The notes below the pieces were generated by a model that saw only the letters and a list, made by a program, of their open reading frames with translations, made no database searches and had not been told where the DNA came from. Of a stretch of DNA of 64,000 bases, positions 27,601 to 42,200 are shown in pieces. The position numbers and the translations under genes were made by a program. This DNA comes from Owenia fusiformis (Eukaryota > Annelida > Polychaeta > Sabellida > Oweniidae): NCBI GenBank assembly GCA_903813345.2, contig CAIIXF020000005.1:39249375-39313374 (forward strand), in the 5' to 3' direction. Within the stretch, counting starts at the first letter, position 1. Each line of letters starts with the position of its first letter.

Positions 27601-30600
27601 GCCGTCGAACTCACTCATACATAATTATTTTCATTTGTGAACCAAAAGGGGTTCCGAAAGTTCCGATTCCGTGAGACCAAGTTCCGGTTCCGATTCCGAA
27701 CCGTCCGAACCGGTTCCGGCACAGCCCTACAGTCTAGCCTTTACGATTAAATAAAGCACTGTATTAACTATTCCTTTCGGAGCATTAGTTTGAAAATCAT
27801 TTATCAACGTCGTTGACTGATATATGAGATCCTTCCTACACTACTGGGTGCAGTAAATGCATTGTACTGAAATGTCCAGGAAAACGGATTAGATTGCGAT
27901 TTCTACCATATGCACCATGCACACCACAAATCCAATAGTGGTTTACTCGCCAGTTTATAGACCAGTGTAATCATCAAGTTCTTGTGCCCAGTTTCTTTCA
28001 TGTTAATCTTGAACAGAATGCTATCTTTCTTAGTTTGTGATTTACTGTATTCTTCACATCTCTGAAGAAAATAGGGAACCAGTTTCGTACATATAGGATT
28101 ATAGGTAATTGTCGGACAAATGGCTGGCTGCACTAAGTGTCCAACAGGAACAGTATTGGATTCCCACCCTCTAGCGTAAGATAAGGGCTTGCTTTGCTTG
28201 CAGTGATGCAAACCAAAATATTTGCACCCCCCTTGACATATGCTGGCAACACCCCTGGGAATGAATACAAAATAGGGTACATAACAGACAAAATGGAACA
28301 AGTGGGAAGTGAAGAGGATGTAGCTTTTAGGTTACGTAAGATAATAAACTCTGGAAAATGGGTTTGTGTCACATATGCCCCCCCCCCCTTCCAATATGGT
28401 GCTATCCATGTTGCAAGACAAAATGACAACTCTCTTGAAAGCCCATGAGTATACCAATCACATTAGAATACAGTCATTTTTGAGAGTTAGTATGTATAAT
28501 TTTTGATCCTGTGTTGTGTATAAGGGTACTGTACAATGTGTCTACGGCTCTACGGGTCAGTATGTGCATCTTAAAGTTATGCTTTTTCTCTTGCAGCTGT
28601 TTGTCGCTTTGATGGTTGTAAAGTTAGCCATGGACTGTCATTGCAGATAGGTGACTGTGTACAAGTATTGGAAGAATGTTCAGGTAACACAATTATTCAT
28701 ACCCAAACAAACATTAAATCATTAACATCAATAACTCTGCAAGTTTTTAGAATGTACAGGGGTTTCACTAGAATTTCTCACAATCGGCTAAATGAATGAA
28801 AACAACAGGCGAAATTCATGGAAATCATAAATTGAACATAGAAAAGTTGAAAAGTCACTAAAAACAATAGGCATTTTTGTGAAAACAACTGGTGAAAATC
28901 GCCTGTTGCTAATGAAACCCCTGATGTATGTAAAGATTTTCATTTCATTCAACAATCAAAAACAATATTTCTTTTCAGTGTTTGGTAAACACTTTTTACA
29001 CCTTTTTAAAATGAGAAAAGCATTAGACATAATAGTTAGTGTATTTTGTATATCACAAGTTAATTTCAAGTACATGTATGTATGTATGTATAAATTACAG
29101 TTGTGAGTGATCAAAAAGAGAAAAATTTATGAAAACTTTTGAAAAAATGCATATATGAAGACGAAGTTGGAGAATTGTATCCATAAATTGTATATTAATT
29201 GTGTAATAAATAATAATTGTCAGGCTAATCTCTGTTACTAGTAACTAATTTTGATTGTCCATGCAATGTATTATATTTGCTATGTTACTTTTAGGATGGT
29301 ACAGAGGAATCAATCTAAAGACAAAGAATAAAAAGGTACTTAAAATGTTATTTATAAGTGTAAAATAAACGAAAGCCAATAAAATAGCTTTAATTGTGTC
29401 TGTGTTTTCTCCTCATTTTCCCTTGTTCTTCTGAGTGGATAGTAGACTCTGGAAGAAAAACATCATCTGCCTTGAAATATAAAGCTGTCTGAACATAATA
29501 TATTTTTATTGTTGTGTACTAAACATTCCTCGGTGTGTAAATTTAGCAATTGTATGTGCAGAATTATTTGAACGGAATTATTATTGAATCCTCAATGTTT
29601 TCTTTCAGGGAATATTTCCTGCTAATGTTGTCCATCAAAAACCATGCAAAGTTGACAATGAAGGGTAAGTTTACTTTTTTTATTAGCTAATTTTTATGTT
29701 GTATTTAGGTTCATACACTTTAGCCAGTGTTTCCTTGCAACGATTAAGATGATCATTTTACATTTGATTGAGAACTACCCTGGAGAGATCGCTGACATAT
29801 TAGTGAATAGAATAGTAAAAGTTGAGGATTTTCATGTCAAAATAACCTAATCTTTTGTTTGAAATATTCCTTCTATCTTACATTTAGTAGAGTAAGTCAA
29901 TTCATCTAGGGGAGCAGAGAATATAATTGTCTGAGTGAAAATATAGGTATCTAGTGACACATTTAATGCCCTCTTCCCCAGAATGTGATGATATTGACTA
30001 TATGACTATACACTAAAATATCTAGTCACTTGTAAACTATCGCAATGATTTGAAATAGAAGTGTATTTTACATTGGGTTTTAAAAGAGGAGATCTTATAC
30101 ACTATACTAAAGACTGTACATAAACTGTAATAGATATTGAGGACTGTAGAACCCTGTAGGCCCCGATACTTCATAAATCAACTGGGAACTTTTTAATATA
30201 CTGGTAAACACTTGAATTGTGAAGAAAATGCCAAATTGCTTGAAAGAGAATTGAATTGAAATATTCAAGGCAAATTGATTGAAATGTTTCGAGTGGCAAA
30301 AGAGACGAAAGCAGCAACTTGTGATTGAAGCATATACTTGAAAGAAATGTTCCTGCTTTTTGTCATATTGGCTTAAACTTCACCTTATCTGGCCATGGGC
30401 CTTTCAAAGGTTAAATGCAAGAAAGCAGCAACTTCAGGGGTTTGTTGTGTTCGAGGAAACAAATGAAACCATTGAAATAAATGAAATGAAAAACATATGG
30501 TAAGAATGAAAAGATGCAACCATTGAATGATTGAAACATTTGAAACACATTTTTAATTAACAGCCTTATTCTAATTACTCCTTTGAAGTTATTCATTAAG

Positions 30601-33600
30601 TGTTGAAGATCTATAAAACTGGAGGTAATAACGAAGATGTGAGTAGGTAGTTACCAGTTTCACCACCAGGTGGGTCGTTTGGGTCAGATAGCATGGCGGT
30701 TATTGTAGAAAGTTCCCTTTAACTTAAATTACATCTGTTTTAGAGGTTCAATTTTCATATCACCCTTATGTATCTAAAAGTTATGCAAATTAAAATGTCT
30801 CCAGTAAAAGAAAATATTATCTGTCCAATACAAGAAAAGATATTTCACTTTTTGTGATTCTGTAACATGGAGTCTATGGGGAATCTCCCCGAACTAGAAA
30901 AAATATAAAATAAATTTTCAAAGATGATAAAAATTTTCGAAATCATATTTTAAATGTCCTTTTACATGTAGATTTCAAATATGACATCACTTTGACTGAA
31001 TTTTGAATATTTTATGATGTAAATAAAGATTATTTCTACTCACATCTAGTCTATTTTAAAAGAATGCTTATTTAAATGTAATGATTGATGTGATTTGTAA
31101 ATGCGAATATCATGAAGAGTCAATAAAAGAAAAGCAAAAGTACAATGAAATAAGTTTGTGTCAAGTTAATCTTTTGTTGACTTTATTTTGTGATATATGC
31201 ATATTTGACAACTTATTGTTATCAGTTTTATAGCCAATGGCTCCTTTTATATATCAATCAGGATGTTATAGTTACATATTATGATATCTTAATAACTTCA
31301 ACTGCTTCTTGATAGATAAAATGCTTGATTAGACATGACATTTCATGGGATTTTCTGGCTTGTAAATATCATATATTTTGTTTATACTCATAAAGACAAA
31401 AGCAGTGTTCTGGGGGGGCATCTCTATCTTTGATCACTATGGCTGATCGGAACAATAAAGTCTTGGTGGAATCAAAGGCTATGCCTTCCCATGAAACTCA
31501 TGTTCAGTTGATCTCTGTAATTGATTTGATTGGTCAAAAGTAGATTCAAATTAAATCAATAGAAGGCCGTGCTTTCTCAAGATGTGCCATTATTATTTTT
31601 TACAACTAGCATTCAGGGTCTGTAACAAACTGTCACACTTTTGCAATGATTTACCAGACCATGTGGTTACATTTTATCATGTTATTGCCTTGTTTAGAAT
31701 ATAGTGAATGTTGTTACAACTGCTTATAAATAGATTTAATTACCAAAGGAGGCAAAGTATAAAAGTGCTTCAGATATTGACAAAAATATATTCAAGATAA
31801 CCTTCTTTTCTGTCAAGAGTCATTAAAAAATCTATTTATTTTGTACACTATGCCTTGCTAAAAAAAAACATTGATGACTTTTGACCTGTCGTGATGTTGT
31901 CTAAAAACACAAGCAATGAAACATCAAATATATCATTTATTATAACCCTGGCCTTGTACTAGTATCTATTTTAGAATCATGGCTATGATTTGTAATACAT
32001 GCTTTAAGAAAAGCATTGTTTTTTAATAACTTTTTAATTACTCATTTGCAATTGTCAAAAAACAAAAAGGACCTTTGTTTATTAGGGTCAGTGTGCTCTA
32101 CATGCCATCATGTGAGTTTTGCAGTAAATCTCAGAATGATTTAACTAATGATTAAATCCAATACCATTATTAAAGAGGTAGGGGAAAATAACCTCCCATC
32201 ATACCATAGCCAATGTGCATACCACAATATAAATGTGAACCTCTTTTCCATTGTTAACCTACTATAATCGTTATCACTGATCATTGATCATTGATTGCAT
32301 CACTCAAAATCTACAAAATCTACCACTTTAAAATAAAAATATGCCCTAAATGTTATAAACTGATACAAGTGGATATAGAAACCAAAAATAAACTTCCTGG
32401 TTAAATAGATTTGGAAAATTTGGTTTCATAATATCTACTGAAATGAATGCAGATTGATAGCAAAACCAGGATGTAAATAAAGCCTTAACTAACTAGTATT
32501 CTATACCAGTCTCAAAAGACATTGTTGTTTATATTGTATTTAAGTGTTTTATTTGACACTTTTTAGAATATGAACTATTCTCGATGGATAATACTTTTAG
32601 ATTTTATTGTATTATATTAAAGGTTTTTATGTTATACAAAATCATTAAGTTAAATTTAGAAATACCTGTGCGATGTAAGATAAGTACTGCTGACCGATTT
32701 AACTTTATAATAACTGAAGCATTATGAAACCAAGTTGATTTAAGAAAGTTTAACTAAATTTTGTAAAGATGCATATTCACTTTCCATACCAGAGCAATAT
32801 AACAACTATTTGTTGGAACTTGTTAAATACTCCTCAAAGTTAAGTTATACAGGGTGTCCATCAAGTCTTTTTACAATTACAATACAATGCATGCATAACA
32901 TGTAAAGAGACTTGAACACCCTGTATAGCATTATGTATTAAATATTAGCAAAGCAACATTGGCAAAGGTATATATGGGGATGTTTTAAAAAATTGTGTAC
33001 AGTATCATGAAATCCTGAAGTTAACATTTCTGAGCTTTTCTGGATAGTTGCAGACTTAGGTACTGCAGTTTTGCTTTACATTGTAACAAATTTCAAGTAC
33101 TCTACATGGTAAATATTGCATTGGCTTTAAAATTCTTCGCATGGTCAAGCAGTGCCTTCACTAATTCTGAACATTTTCAATAGGGCCATTCAATATAAAA
33201 AATTCTCTATTGAGTAGTGATATGATTTCACCGGAATTACAGAAAATGCATTTCAAGGTTGCCCCATTTTAATTCCATTTACGAGTAGTCTTTGGAACAA
33301 CAACTTGAAAATATCTGCATAAATTGGGATATTTAATACATAATGGGCAATGGCTAACCTAATTGTGCCTGGGTGAGGCATCATAATTTTTGGTATAAAT
33401 GGATTGTACAAGTATTAATGTAACATTTTTGGATGGGGCCTAAAATGAGATTGCACCATGTACCTTTTGATGGATGGATACACATGTTCATATTAATGAC
33501 TTTTAGATGCACTATTTCAACAAATATAATAAAACCCTAATCCAGGGTTCTCTCGTAACATTCAATGTTAAAAGTTGAATATTATGATAAATTTAATAAT

Positions 33601-36600
33601 TTTTCATTTATTTGTAATTAATCTATATATGCTTAGATCAATTTTGTCATTTTGTTTCCAGGCAACAGTTTAAGTGATGGTTTAAAAGTTTTAAGCATGC
33701 TTTGTGGCATGTTCATTGCTCTAACCCTTAAACATCGTGAGATATCACAGCCTTCTCTCAGTGTCCTTCTAGAATGCCGTGAGTTACTTGGCAATAGCCT
33801 TCGATCTGATGGGGGCGTGGCCCGTCCAGATTTCGGCCAAAGTGATATGACGAATCAAATCCGTATTTACAGGTCACGTGACAGTGAGTGGCGGGTAAAA
33901 GAACTCCACCAATCAGATCGCTCAGTTTCAAATAAGTAGAGTTAAATTTCAATTGATATTCATAGGGACGTGGTCTTGTGGTAGAATCCTCGCTGAACAC
34001 GCTGCAGGCCCGAGTTCGAATCCCGACGCCACCCTTTTTACTTTTTTCAACTAAATGATTGTTCTTTGATATTACGCAGAAAAAACAATTTTTATTTACA
34101 TAAACTTTATATTAGAGCTTGAAAATGTAAAAACAATTAAATATGTCAACATTTTGCGTTTTGGAGCGATGTGCAGGTTTAAAGTTTTTGATCATGTACC
34201 CTTCCCTTTTGGCATTTGCGCTTATATATTCAAGAGAAGTGTATACCATTGATAGAAAATAAACAGGGTTTATTCCCTAGTACTAAAACTGGAAGCGGGA
34301 AGAGTTTGTGCTACCACGATGATCCCGGAAGATAGACCGAACGATAATGGTACCTCGTTAGGAAAAAAGGATTTTTCTAAACTTGTTAAATACACGATCA
34401 AATCGATGGAAAACAGACTAGGTATCGACTACTTGTGTAGAAAATGAGATAAAGACGTGATGTGAGTAGATATTTACCCCTCGAGACCCTCGAAGATCAA
34501 CAGGTTAGAGAAATCTTTAAAAGTGAAAAAAATATGTAGGTCATGTCGGATGTCATTTTCGTTTCATAAATTCAACTTCAAATAAGTCGGGTTTAAACGC
34601 ATGGATTGCCAAGAAACTCGGTTATATATAACTTTGAAGCACCATGGTTGTAGTGAACTACAAATCATGTATAACATCGTGGGGAAAAGGTATATTTTCT
34701 AATTTTAGAAATTAATCAACTGTGATTGGTTAGAATTCTGACGTCATTGAATATATTAATATCATTATAATATCATTATAAATCTAGGCCCCGCCCATTC
34801 GATCGGCAATCAATGCAAAGTATATCAGAGCATTCTTGTGCATAGCAGAGATGGTCTGAGTATCAGAATGCCCTTAAAGGCCCTGTGCAAAGTTAAAATA
34901 TTTGAGGCATTTTTCAAAAAGTAGACTTTAAATAACTAGTTGGTCTTTATTTTTTAATATTTGAATTTTCTGCCATTTTAGCAATAAAAGTCAAGATTTT
35001 TAGATCATTCAAATGTCAAAAGTTATACCATTTCAAACAAATCATGCCAAGTGGTTTAAACTTTCCATGGGGCCTTTAAGTAGAATCACTAAGTGTTTCA
35101 TAAACGTTTGCAGTAGAGGATGAATAAGTCAAATCAAATATAATTTTTAATTGCTTGTATTCTTTACCTTGACTGTGAAAATATTTTTTGTACATATACA
35201 CTTGTTTTAGGGCTCATGACCAATTATTTGATGAAATTTCAGTGAAAATGTTATATAGCATTCTATTCACAGTGAGTTTACAACAGATACTTTAGATATT
35301 TCACCTTCTTAGGCCATTCAAAGTTAGATGTATGTTTAATAAAATGATAAACTCATGAGATGAAGGCAAATTTTGAGAAATGTACAACATATGTATTTGT
35401 AATATGTAACAAATCCAATGAAAGTGGCACCTTAAAATGAGTTCTGCAAAGAGAAAAGATATGCATGTCTTAGCTTCAGTTCTGTCTTCATTAAAAAGGT
35501 TATCCAAATTCAAAGAAGTTAATTAATCTGTTACTCTGTAGGGATTTTGGCTGTTTTTGACTAATATAGACCCACTTTTCCATCTGTGTATCTTTCCATC
35601 AACACTTTTTGAACAAAGAAAAACTGCCATTTTCAGAACCAGTGCTGATCATATAATGGATCTGGAATAAAGTTATGGATTTTTTTTAATTTATATTCAC
35701 CTCCTACTGTTTAGACTCTCAACAGAATTTTAAACAAACGCTTGACTTTCAATGGCCTTGTGCTAACTATCAGTATGTTTCTGTGAGATTTGTCAGTGCT
35801 CAAGTATTCTTAGATGGTTGAAATGTTATGTTTAGATTACTCATAGTGAAATGTTATTGATTCTTGAGACTACTACAATCCTACTTGATGATTGCAAAAG
35901 TCAGGATACCATGAAGCCCTTGTGTAACTAATTTACAAAAACCTATATGAGTATGACCCTCACATTACCACATGACTGGTCCCCAGGTAACTCTATGTGA
36001 TTCCCAAGGCTGTATTTGACCCCCCCTCCTGTAATACTACATGGGCATCAGAAGGGCATTGGGTGCATTGGGTGCAAACTGCCCAGATTTTTTTGTAAAA
36101 AATTTCCCAACAAAGCATTCTCCCCAGTCCCCATTGACCCCATGAAACGTCAGCAGTTGTCAACATATTAAACACACAAATCTCAACATTGATTCTGTAT
36201 AATGTTAAGTACATTGATTACAAAAATCAACAATAATATTAGCTTATCATCTGGCATTATATGATACAGTTATCTTAGGTAAGCTCAAATACTAAGCTTA
36301 TTATCAACAGCTTATGTAACTTTTATCTCAGTATTGCTTCTGGAATTACTTATAGATAATGTTCTATAACATCTTCAGTCAGAGTTGGTGTCCAAATGCT
36401 AACAAGTGGAGTGAAATGAAGTTCATTTCATTTGCGTTTATGTAACAACATTTTGGAATCTTGATTAGTTTTTCTTTTTAATTCTCAAAAATCAGTATTC
36501 TTCACGAATGAAATCACCATATACTCGTAACCCCCTTTCCTCTACCACAATCAATTTTGGTCGTCTACAACTGCTGAGATTTTGACAGCATCCCTTATAG

Positions 36601-39277
36601 AGTCATTTCACCAACTTTTGTTGCAACTGAGCAATTTATCCATTTGAAAATTAGTTAGCATCTGTAAACCTGTATAAAGGGAACACCTTTGTTTCCTTTA
36701 AAAGTGTTTCATATGGGATGTTTTCTACTTCTAGGAACTCTGAAAAGTGTTTCCATACAAAGGTGTTCCATTTACTGAGTTGTTACATCCAGTTGAGAAT
36801 TACTTAAAGGGTGACGCATATCGTTTAGCAAATCGAACGCTCGTTTCTGGTGTTGCTCACCGTTTAGTATAAAAGGCCCGATCCCGGAATAATACTCAAG
36901 GGTTCACAGGTTTGAGGTCGTTGTGTCAACACCTCTAACTGTTATATAGCATAAGTATATTATAGATCGTCACACATTTATAAAAGGGTAATTTTTATTT
37001 TGACAAATCAATTCCACATTTATGGGTGAAGTTTCAGGATCTTCTATTTGTGTATAATAAGGAAAAATTGGCATCTAAATTTCCCCATAACGTAATAGCA
37101 CACAGCTTGGCATATGAAATATCCTACAAATGAAACAAAACAAGACAAACCGGTTTCTAATACAAGGATTTATATTGGCTGTTGTACATGTATTCTTTGA
37201 ACGCAATCACTCTTTGGATAACGTTTTCAAAATCATTATAAACGGATTACTTTATCTCGAAGAAAATTTCAATTAACTGGATTTTACAGAACTCCCCTTA
37301 TTTCTTAAAAATGGACTGATCCAGTTGATTCGCCTGGAGCCGCCATATTGTTTTTATACGGGATGCTAATCGGAACCCTTTAAAGGAAATATTTTTTGAA
37401 ATTTCTGATTTGGGTTCATTCACTTCTGAACAGTGTGTTCTTACAGTGATTACCACTTACAGTCATACAGTATCAAAAATCAGCATGATATTTCAAATAC
37501 TAGACAGAATAAGTTAAATGATCATTTTACATACAATTGAGAAAAAACCTGGGGAGAAATCTGACATATTTGTGAATAGAATAGAAAAAATTGATGATTT
37601 TCATGTCAAAATAACCGAATCATTTGTTAAAAATACATGTACTCCATTATCTTGCATAGTTTAAGGATGGTACATTTATTTTCAATTGATGCAACTTTTA
37701 AAATACCTGATAAAAAAGAATTTTTGGGAATAATATTTCAACATACCATAATGTTTTTAAAAAGTATACAGAAAACAAAAAATGATTTAGTCCGAGAAAA
37801 CATATATGTTTTTGGTACCTGTTAATGCATATCATTTCAGAAAAGATTATTTCAGTTAATTAGCTAGAGTTTTTTTGTTCTCTATAGCATGGACATGAGG
37901 ACATGAGCCAATCATGAGGCAGGTGAGGCCTTTGCCTCACCAAAATTTCAAGGAAAATATCAATTCAGGCATTCAATTGAAATTGTAAAAATAAAGTCTT
38001 CACTGTTTGTTACAAGTGCGTTTGATACAAGGAAGTAGATTTAAGTTAAATGTTGATATAACAATGTTGATAAACTACTGTGAGAGTGTTCTATATAAAA
38101 ACCTTATCAAGCCTACTTGAAATTTCTATTGTCATTTCAGTCTAATTTGAAACCAATCAATGACGTTGTATTGCTGAAGTCACGATTTATATAATGAACA
38201 ATTGATTATGTGCAAAAAGTATGCCTTTGGAGAATTTTATATTCATTTCCTGGAGATCCTTACGTGCTTTATGGTCGCACATACCAATATTATTTATTGC
38301 TTCCTTCTGCTAGCTAGTATTAGCAATAAGCCCCTATAAGTCCTCCATTATCTGCCCATCCATGGTATCTAGAAACATGCCAAGGGTCAATATTTAGTGG
38401 AATGACTTCATAAATACTTTTTTATAGTTGCCTCACTGATTGGGGTTTCGGAAGTTAATTCGTTAAACTGATTGGGGTTTCAGAAGTTAATTCGTTAAAC
38501 TGATTGGGGTTTCAGAAGTTAATTGCTTACTGAATAGGGTTTTAAGAGTTGATATCTTCCTTATTGGGGTGTCAGTTTCTCATATTTTCTTGTCATTTAT
38601 CTCATATTTTAAATGCATGTATATGTTCAATGTATGTCTTAATATAAGTTTTTCTCTTCATATTTTTGAATCTGAATTTCGTTGGTGACATATTACTATG
38701 CTCAAAGTTGCAAGTGTAGCATATTTTGTAAAGGAGTCAATTTTGGAACATAATGCTGAAGAAATTAAAAATTATGCAAATGGAATTACAGAATCACAAA
38801 TCCCCCAAATAAGAAATAGACAATATTAATATTATTATGGTACAATGTATTTATGAATGTCAGGGCATTTGCCAACAATATATGTACATTGTATATGGTC
38901 TTGATTCATAATTAACAAATGGTTCCATTAGCAAAGGTTACTATGGTGATGGAGGATGAAGAGGAGTAACAAGAGTCATTGGAGTATGATATAACTCATG
39001 TGTTAACTTTATTATTTTTTTGTTGAAACTTTTTGTTAATTTTTTTTACAGGATGTTTATAAGGTTGATGCCAAGACTTAAGTAGATTTTGTCAATTGTA
39101 ATGTCAAATGTAATCTAGTTATGCATACCTTTGTTTTAAGTCAGATGAGGTTAAGAATTCTTTATAATTTATATTTTCAGACCTTTTGAGAGTGTGACAC
39201 CACTGGAAGATGCTGCTGCTAAAGAAGTAGCTGAGATACTTAGAGAATGGATGGTCATTTGGAAGGAGCTATATCTG
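24683..39277 (+). CDS. DOCK3/4: DOCK exons 1-5: SH3 domain and first helix
   Basis: Exons 24683-24719, 28597-28683, 29295-29335, 29609-29664, 39181-39277 (residues 1-106). SH3 landmarks are KYGVAVCRFDG, LSLQIGDCVQVLEE, GWYRG and GIFPANVVHQK. Exon 5 encodes PFESVTPLEDAAAKEVAEIL then REWMVIWKELYL, a predicted helix in the region through which DOCK SH3 and neighbouring helices contact ELMO. Intron 4 is 9.5 kb. Confidence 0.93.
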
Positions 39278-42200
39278 GTACAGTTGCTTTACTTTTTAAT
39301 GTGAGATACTTAGAGAATGGATGGTCATTTGGAAGGAGCTATATCTGGTACAGTTGCTTTACTTTTTAATGTGAGATACTTAGAGAATGGATGGTCATTT
39401 GGAAGGAGCTATATCTGGTACAGTTGCTTTACTATTTAATGTGAGATACTTAGAGAATGGATGGTCATTTGGAAGGAGCTATATCTGGTACAGTTGCTTT
39501 ACTATTTAATGTGAGATACTTAGAGAATGGATGGTCATTTGGAAGGAGCTATATCTGGTACAGTTGCTTTACTTTTTAATGTGAGATACTTAGAGAATGG
39601 ATGGTCATTTGGAAGGAGCTATATCTGGTACAGTTGCTTTACTTTTTAATGTCACAGCACAGAAACAGGAAAAGCTAGATAATAAACAAACGACTATTAC
39701 TTGTTGAAAATGTTTTGATTGGTGCCCCTAGTTTAATACATGTCCTTCTTAGACTTACATATAAGTATAAATATAGTAAACATACACGAGGAATACTAGA
39801 TTTAAATCTGTGGTCTACTAATTTTCAATAAAATGATTTTTTGATAAATTAAAACTCTCAATAGATGCCAAGAAAGGTACTTTTTGCATGTATGCTCAAC
39901 AACAGTTTGATATGGGTTATCTTGGGTTATGTTTTTACGAAGGCCCCCCACGAAGTGGGCGGAGCCATTTGTTCTATGGACCGACTGTCGACCAGTCACG
40001 TGACCAAAAGTCCGCCATTATTACCTTATATGGCAAATCATCAAAGCAACGATCACGACGTCATATGATGTGTTTGTGATGAAGATATGACGTAATATAA
40101 CATAAACTATGACATCAGTTACTTATTGCCCTATCAACTAAACAGACAAGAAAGCTAAACGTCACACATCACAGTGTTTATTATATTTTAATTTGTGACG
40201 TCATTAACATGTTACCTAGCCAACAGAAAACAAGCAGTAAAATTTAGTTTGTTCATATTGTCTTTCTCTGTGGTATTTCCATAAAAAGTGGACCAGTTTT
40301 GTCAAAATACATGTAGCATTATGGCCTTCGTATTTTTCTAGTGTCATTTTCACTTGATTTTCTTGTTAGAGTATTTTGGTATATTCTGAGTTCTATTCTA
40401 GGAGCAAAATGTGGAGTTGTTCCATGGGATCAGGTTTGTCATGATGGAGTTGAAGGAATGGAGGCGCCACCTATTGTCGGGCACAGTTACCCAAGATCTC
40501 CGCAAAGAAATAAGGACGAAAATAGTCAACAAAATAGACTGGGGAAACAGGTAGGGTTAACTTGCGAAAAATGTTGGAAAAAACATTTTCGATAAATATG
40601 GCAATTTGGTCTCTCAATATAATCCTAAAAACACCTGAAAAATATCTATTGATGAGAAAGTTGCTCAAATATTAGAGTTAAGAAGGTTTAAGATGCAGTA
40701 ATGTCAGAATTCTTAAATTAAAAAGAGAAAGTCCACTTGCGAGAAAACCTTAAAATCAAAGGATTATTCTGAAATAAAGTCAGAACTGTAGTACCTTTGG
40801 AATATTAGGCATGACATTTGAATATCATTGGGCAAATATTGCGAGAAAATTAACTTGGTTTTTCAGAAAATTGGGTCTAGATCTAGTGCCTAGGTTACAA
40901 TGGGAGCAAGTGGATGGCGATGAGATCAGCGCTGTAGAGCTCTATAACATACACAGACAGGCCTCACACCCAGGAGGAAGAAAAGAGGTATATACAAGGG
41001 CGTCAAATAAGTCTGTTCTCCCCACTTAACTTTTTTATTTTTAAAGTTATCATACTTTCCCATATATCATTCTAAAGCTATTGGAAAATGCTGATCACTC
41101 CTAGAAAATCAATAATGAACTCTTCCTAATAAAATTGCTACAATGTTTCTTAAAATGATGTAGTTGACCGTTGATTGCCTCAAAAAGATTAAAATTACCA
41201 GGACAATGAATGAAAAGTGAAATGTTGAAACTCCGATTATTAAGGACAGGGTCGAAAAATTAATCGAAGATCTACCAGAGGAGAAACTTTAAAGCCATAA
41301 AACATTGCTCACATGTATCAAGAAAGCTTTTAGAAGCCTTGAAAGTGCAACACCCCTGTTTGTGAACATTTTGAAATCGTATCCTTGTAGAATTGAGGCA
41401 GTCCAAGCTGCTTTGGGGAATTATACGAACTATTAGAAATGTGAAATATGAACATCACAAAAAATGGAATTTAACCAATCTCTCTTAAATTTGTTGTGTG
41501 ATCAGCAAATTAAATTCCCTTTAAAATGATATATAAAAAACCTATGTTATTTCTAAATTTAAAAAGTTAAGGGGGGAGAATAGACTTATTTGACGCCCTG
41601 TACAGTCTCAATTTCTTCAGAATAGGTAGAATATAGGGAACCTTCTGTTTGAGAATAAGGTTTGTCTTCCTGGGAATCAAATGCTCAAGATGTGTGACCT
41701 TTATGTATTAGTTCAATTATCTCAAATTATAAATATTTTTTTCTAAAAACAATACGATTTCCTTTTTCTCTGAACAAATAAAAAAGATTTATATTAAAGG
41801 ACCTGAGCAATAAACATTCAAATTATTTTGTATTTTTATATTATATTTTTTGTATTATATCTGATTTTAAAGTTGTAATATTACGTCTGTATTATAGAGC
41901 CAGGCCTCCATCGTTTTCAAGCCAAGGATTCTCACCCATCATCTCTATCTTTCACTGAAGAGCTTCGGATGTAGTGTGGGAGATGAAACTGAGGTCTATT
42001 TTACACTTTATGATGCTAAACACAGCAGAACCATAAGGTATTACCACTTGATGTTCAATTGTTTAATTGTCACGATAAATCAAATAAGGAAAAGCCTATT
42101 TCCAAGTACAGTTATCTTGTGAATTCATTGGAATCCTTAAACAAAAATATGTTATTGTATTACATACCTAGCGAAGCATTTGTATGGAAGTCAATGGGAA

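Larger units (their letters stand above)
24941..27745. mobile_element. MULE-like non-autonomous element 2, 9-bp target duplication, with a nested hAT-like element
   Basis: Flanked by ATTAAATAA at 24932-24940 and 27746-27754. Ends CGGAGTGGCTCCAG and (inverted) CGTAAAGGCTAGAG. Subterminal palindromes TACCGACAATTGTCGGTA recur near 24970-25070 and 27175-27250. Inner inverted repeats built on GGTGGATTGGAT lie at 26186-26269 and 26728-26813. Starts 221 bp after DOCK exon 1, in intron 1, and carries the tRNA-like block at 25153-25228. It contains no transposase I recognise. Confidence 0.62.

Noticed and set aside
27424-27618. 64-codon frame (MSEFDGDHDDIV...) as a gene
   Set aside because: It sits within a hAT-like MITE and matches no transposase or host family I know.
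24941-27745. hAT assignment of element 2 using an 8-bp duplication
   Set aside because: The flanks match over 9 bp (ATTAAATAA) and with that boundary both ends start CG; 9 bp fits Mutator-like elements better, though not proven.
28133-28448. 84- to 132-codon frames on both strands in DOCK intron 1
   Set aside because: They pass through C9/G8 runs and have no splice logic or recognisable domain.
33652-33939. 95-codon plus-strand frame
   Set aside because: It straddles the left end of TIR element 3 and has no place in the DOCK protein, where exon 4 joins exon 5 in frame without it.
39231-39650. CRISPR-like reading of the regular 70-bp repeats
   Set aside because: There are no spacers, the units are contiguous and include DOCK coding sequence; this is a eukaryotic tandem duplication.
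40341-40595. 84-codon frame over DOCK exon 6
   Set aside because: Wrong frame; the family-matching frame begins at 40402 and requires splice sites.
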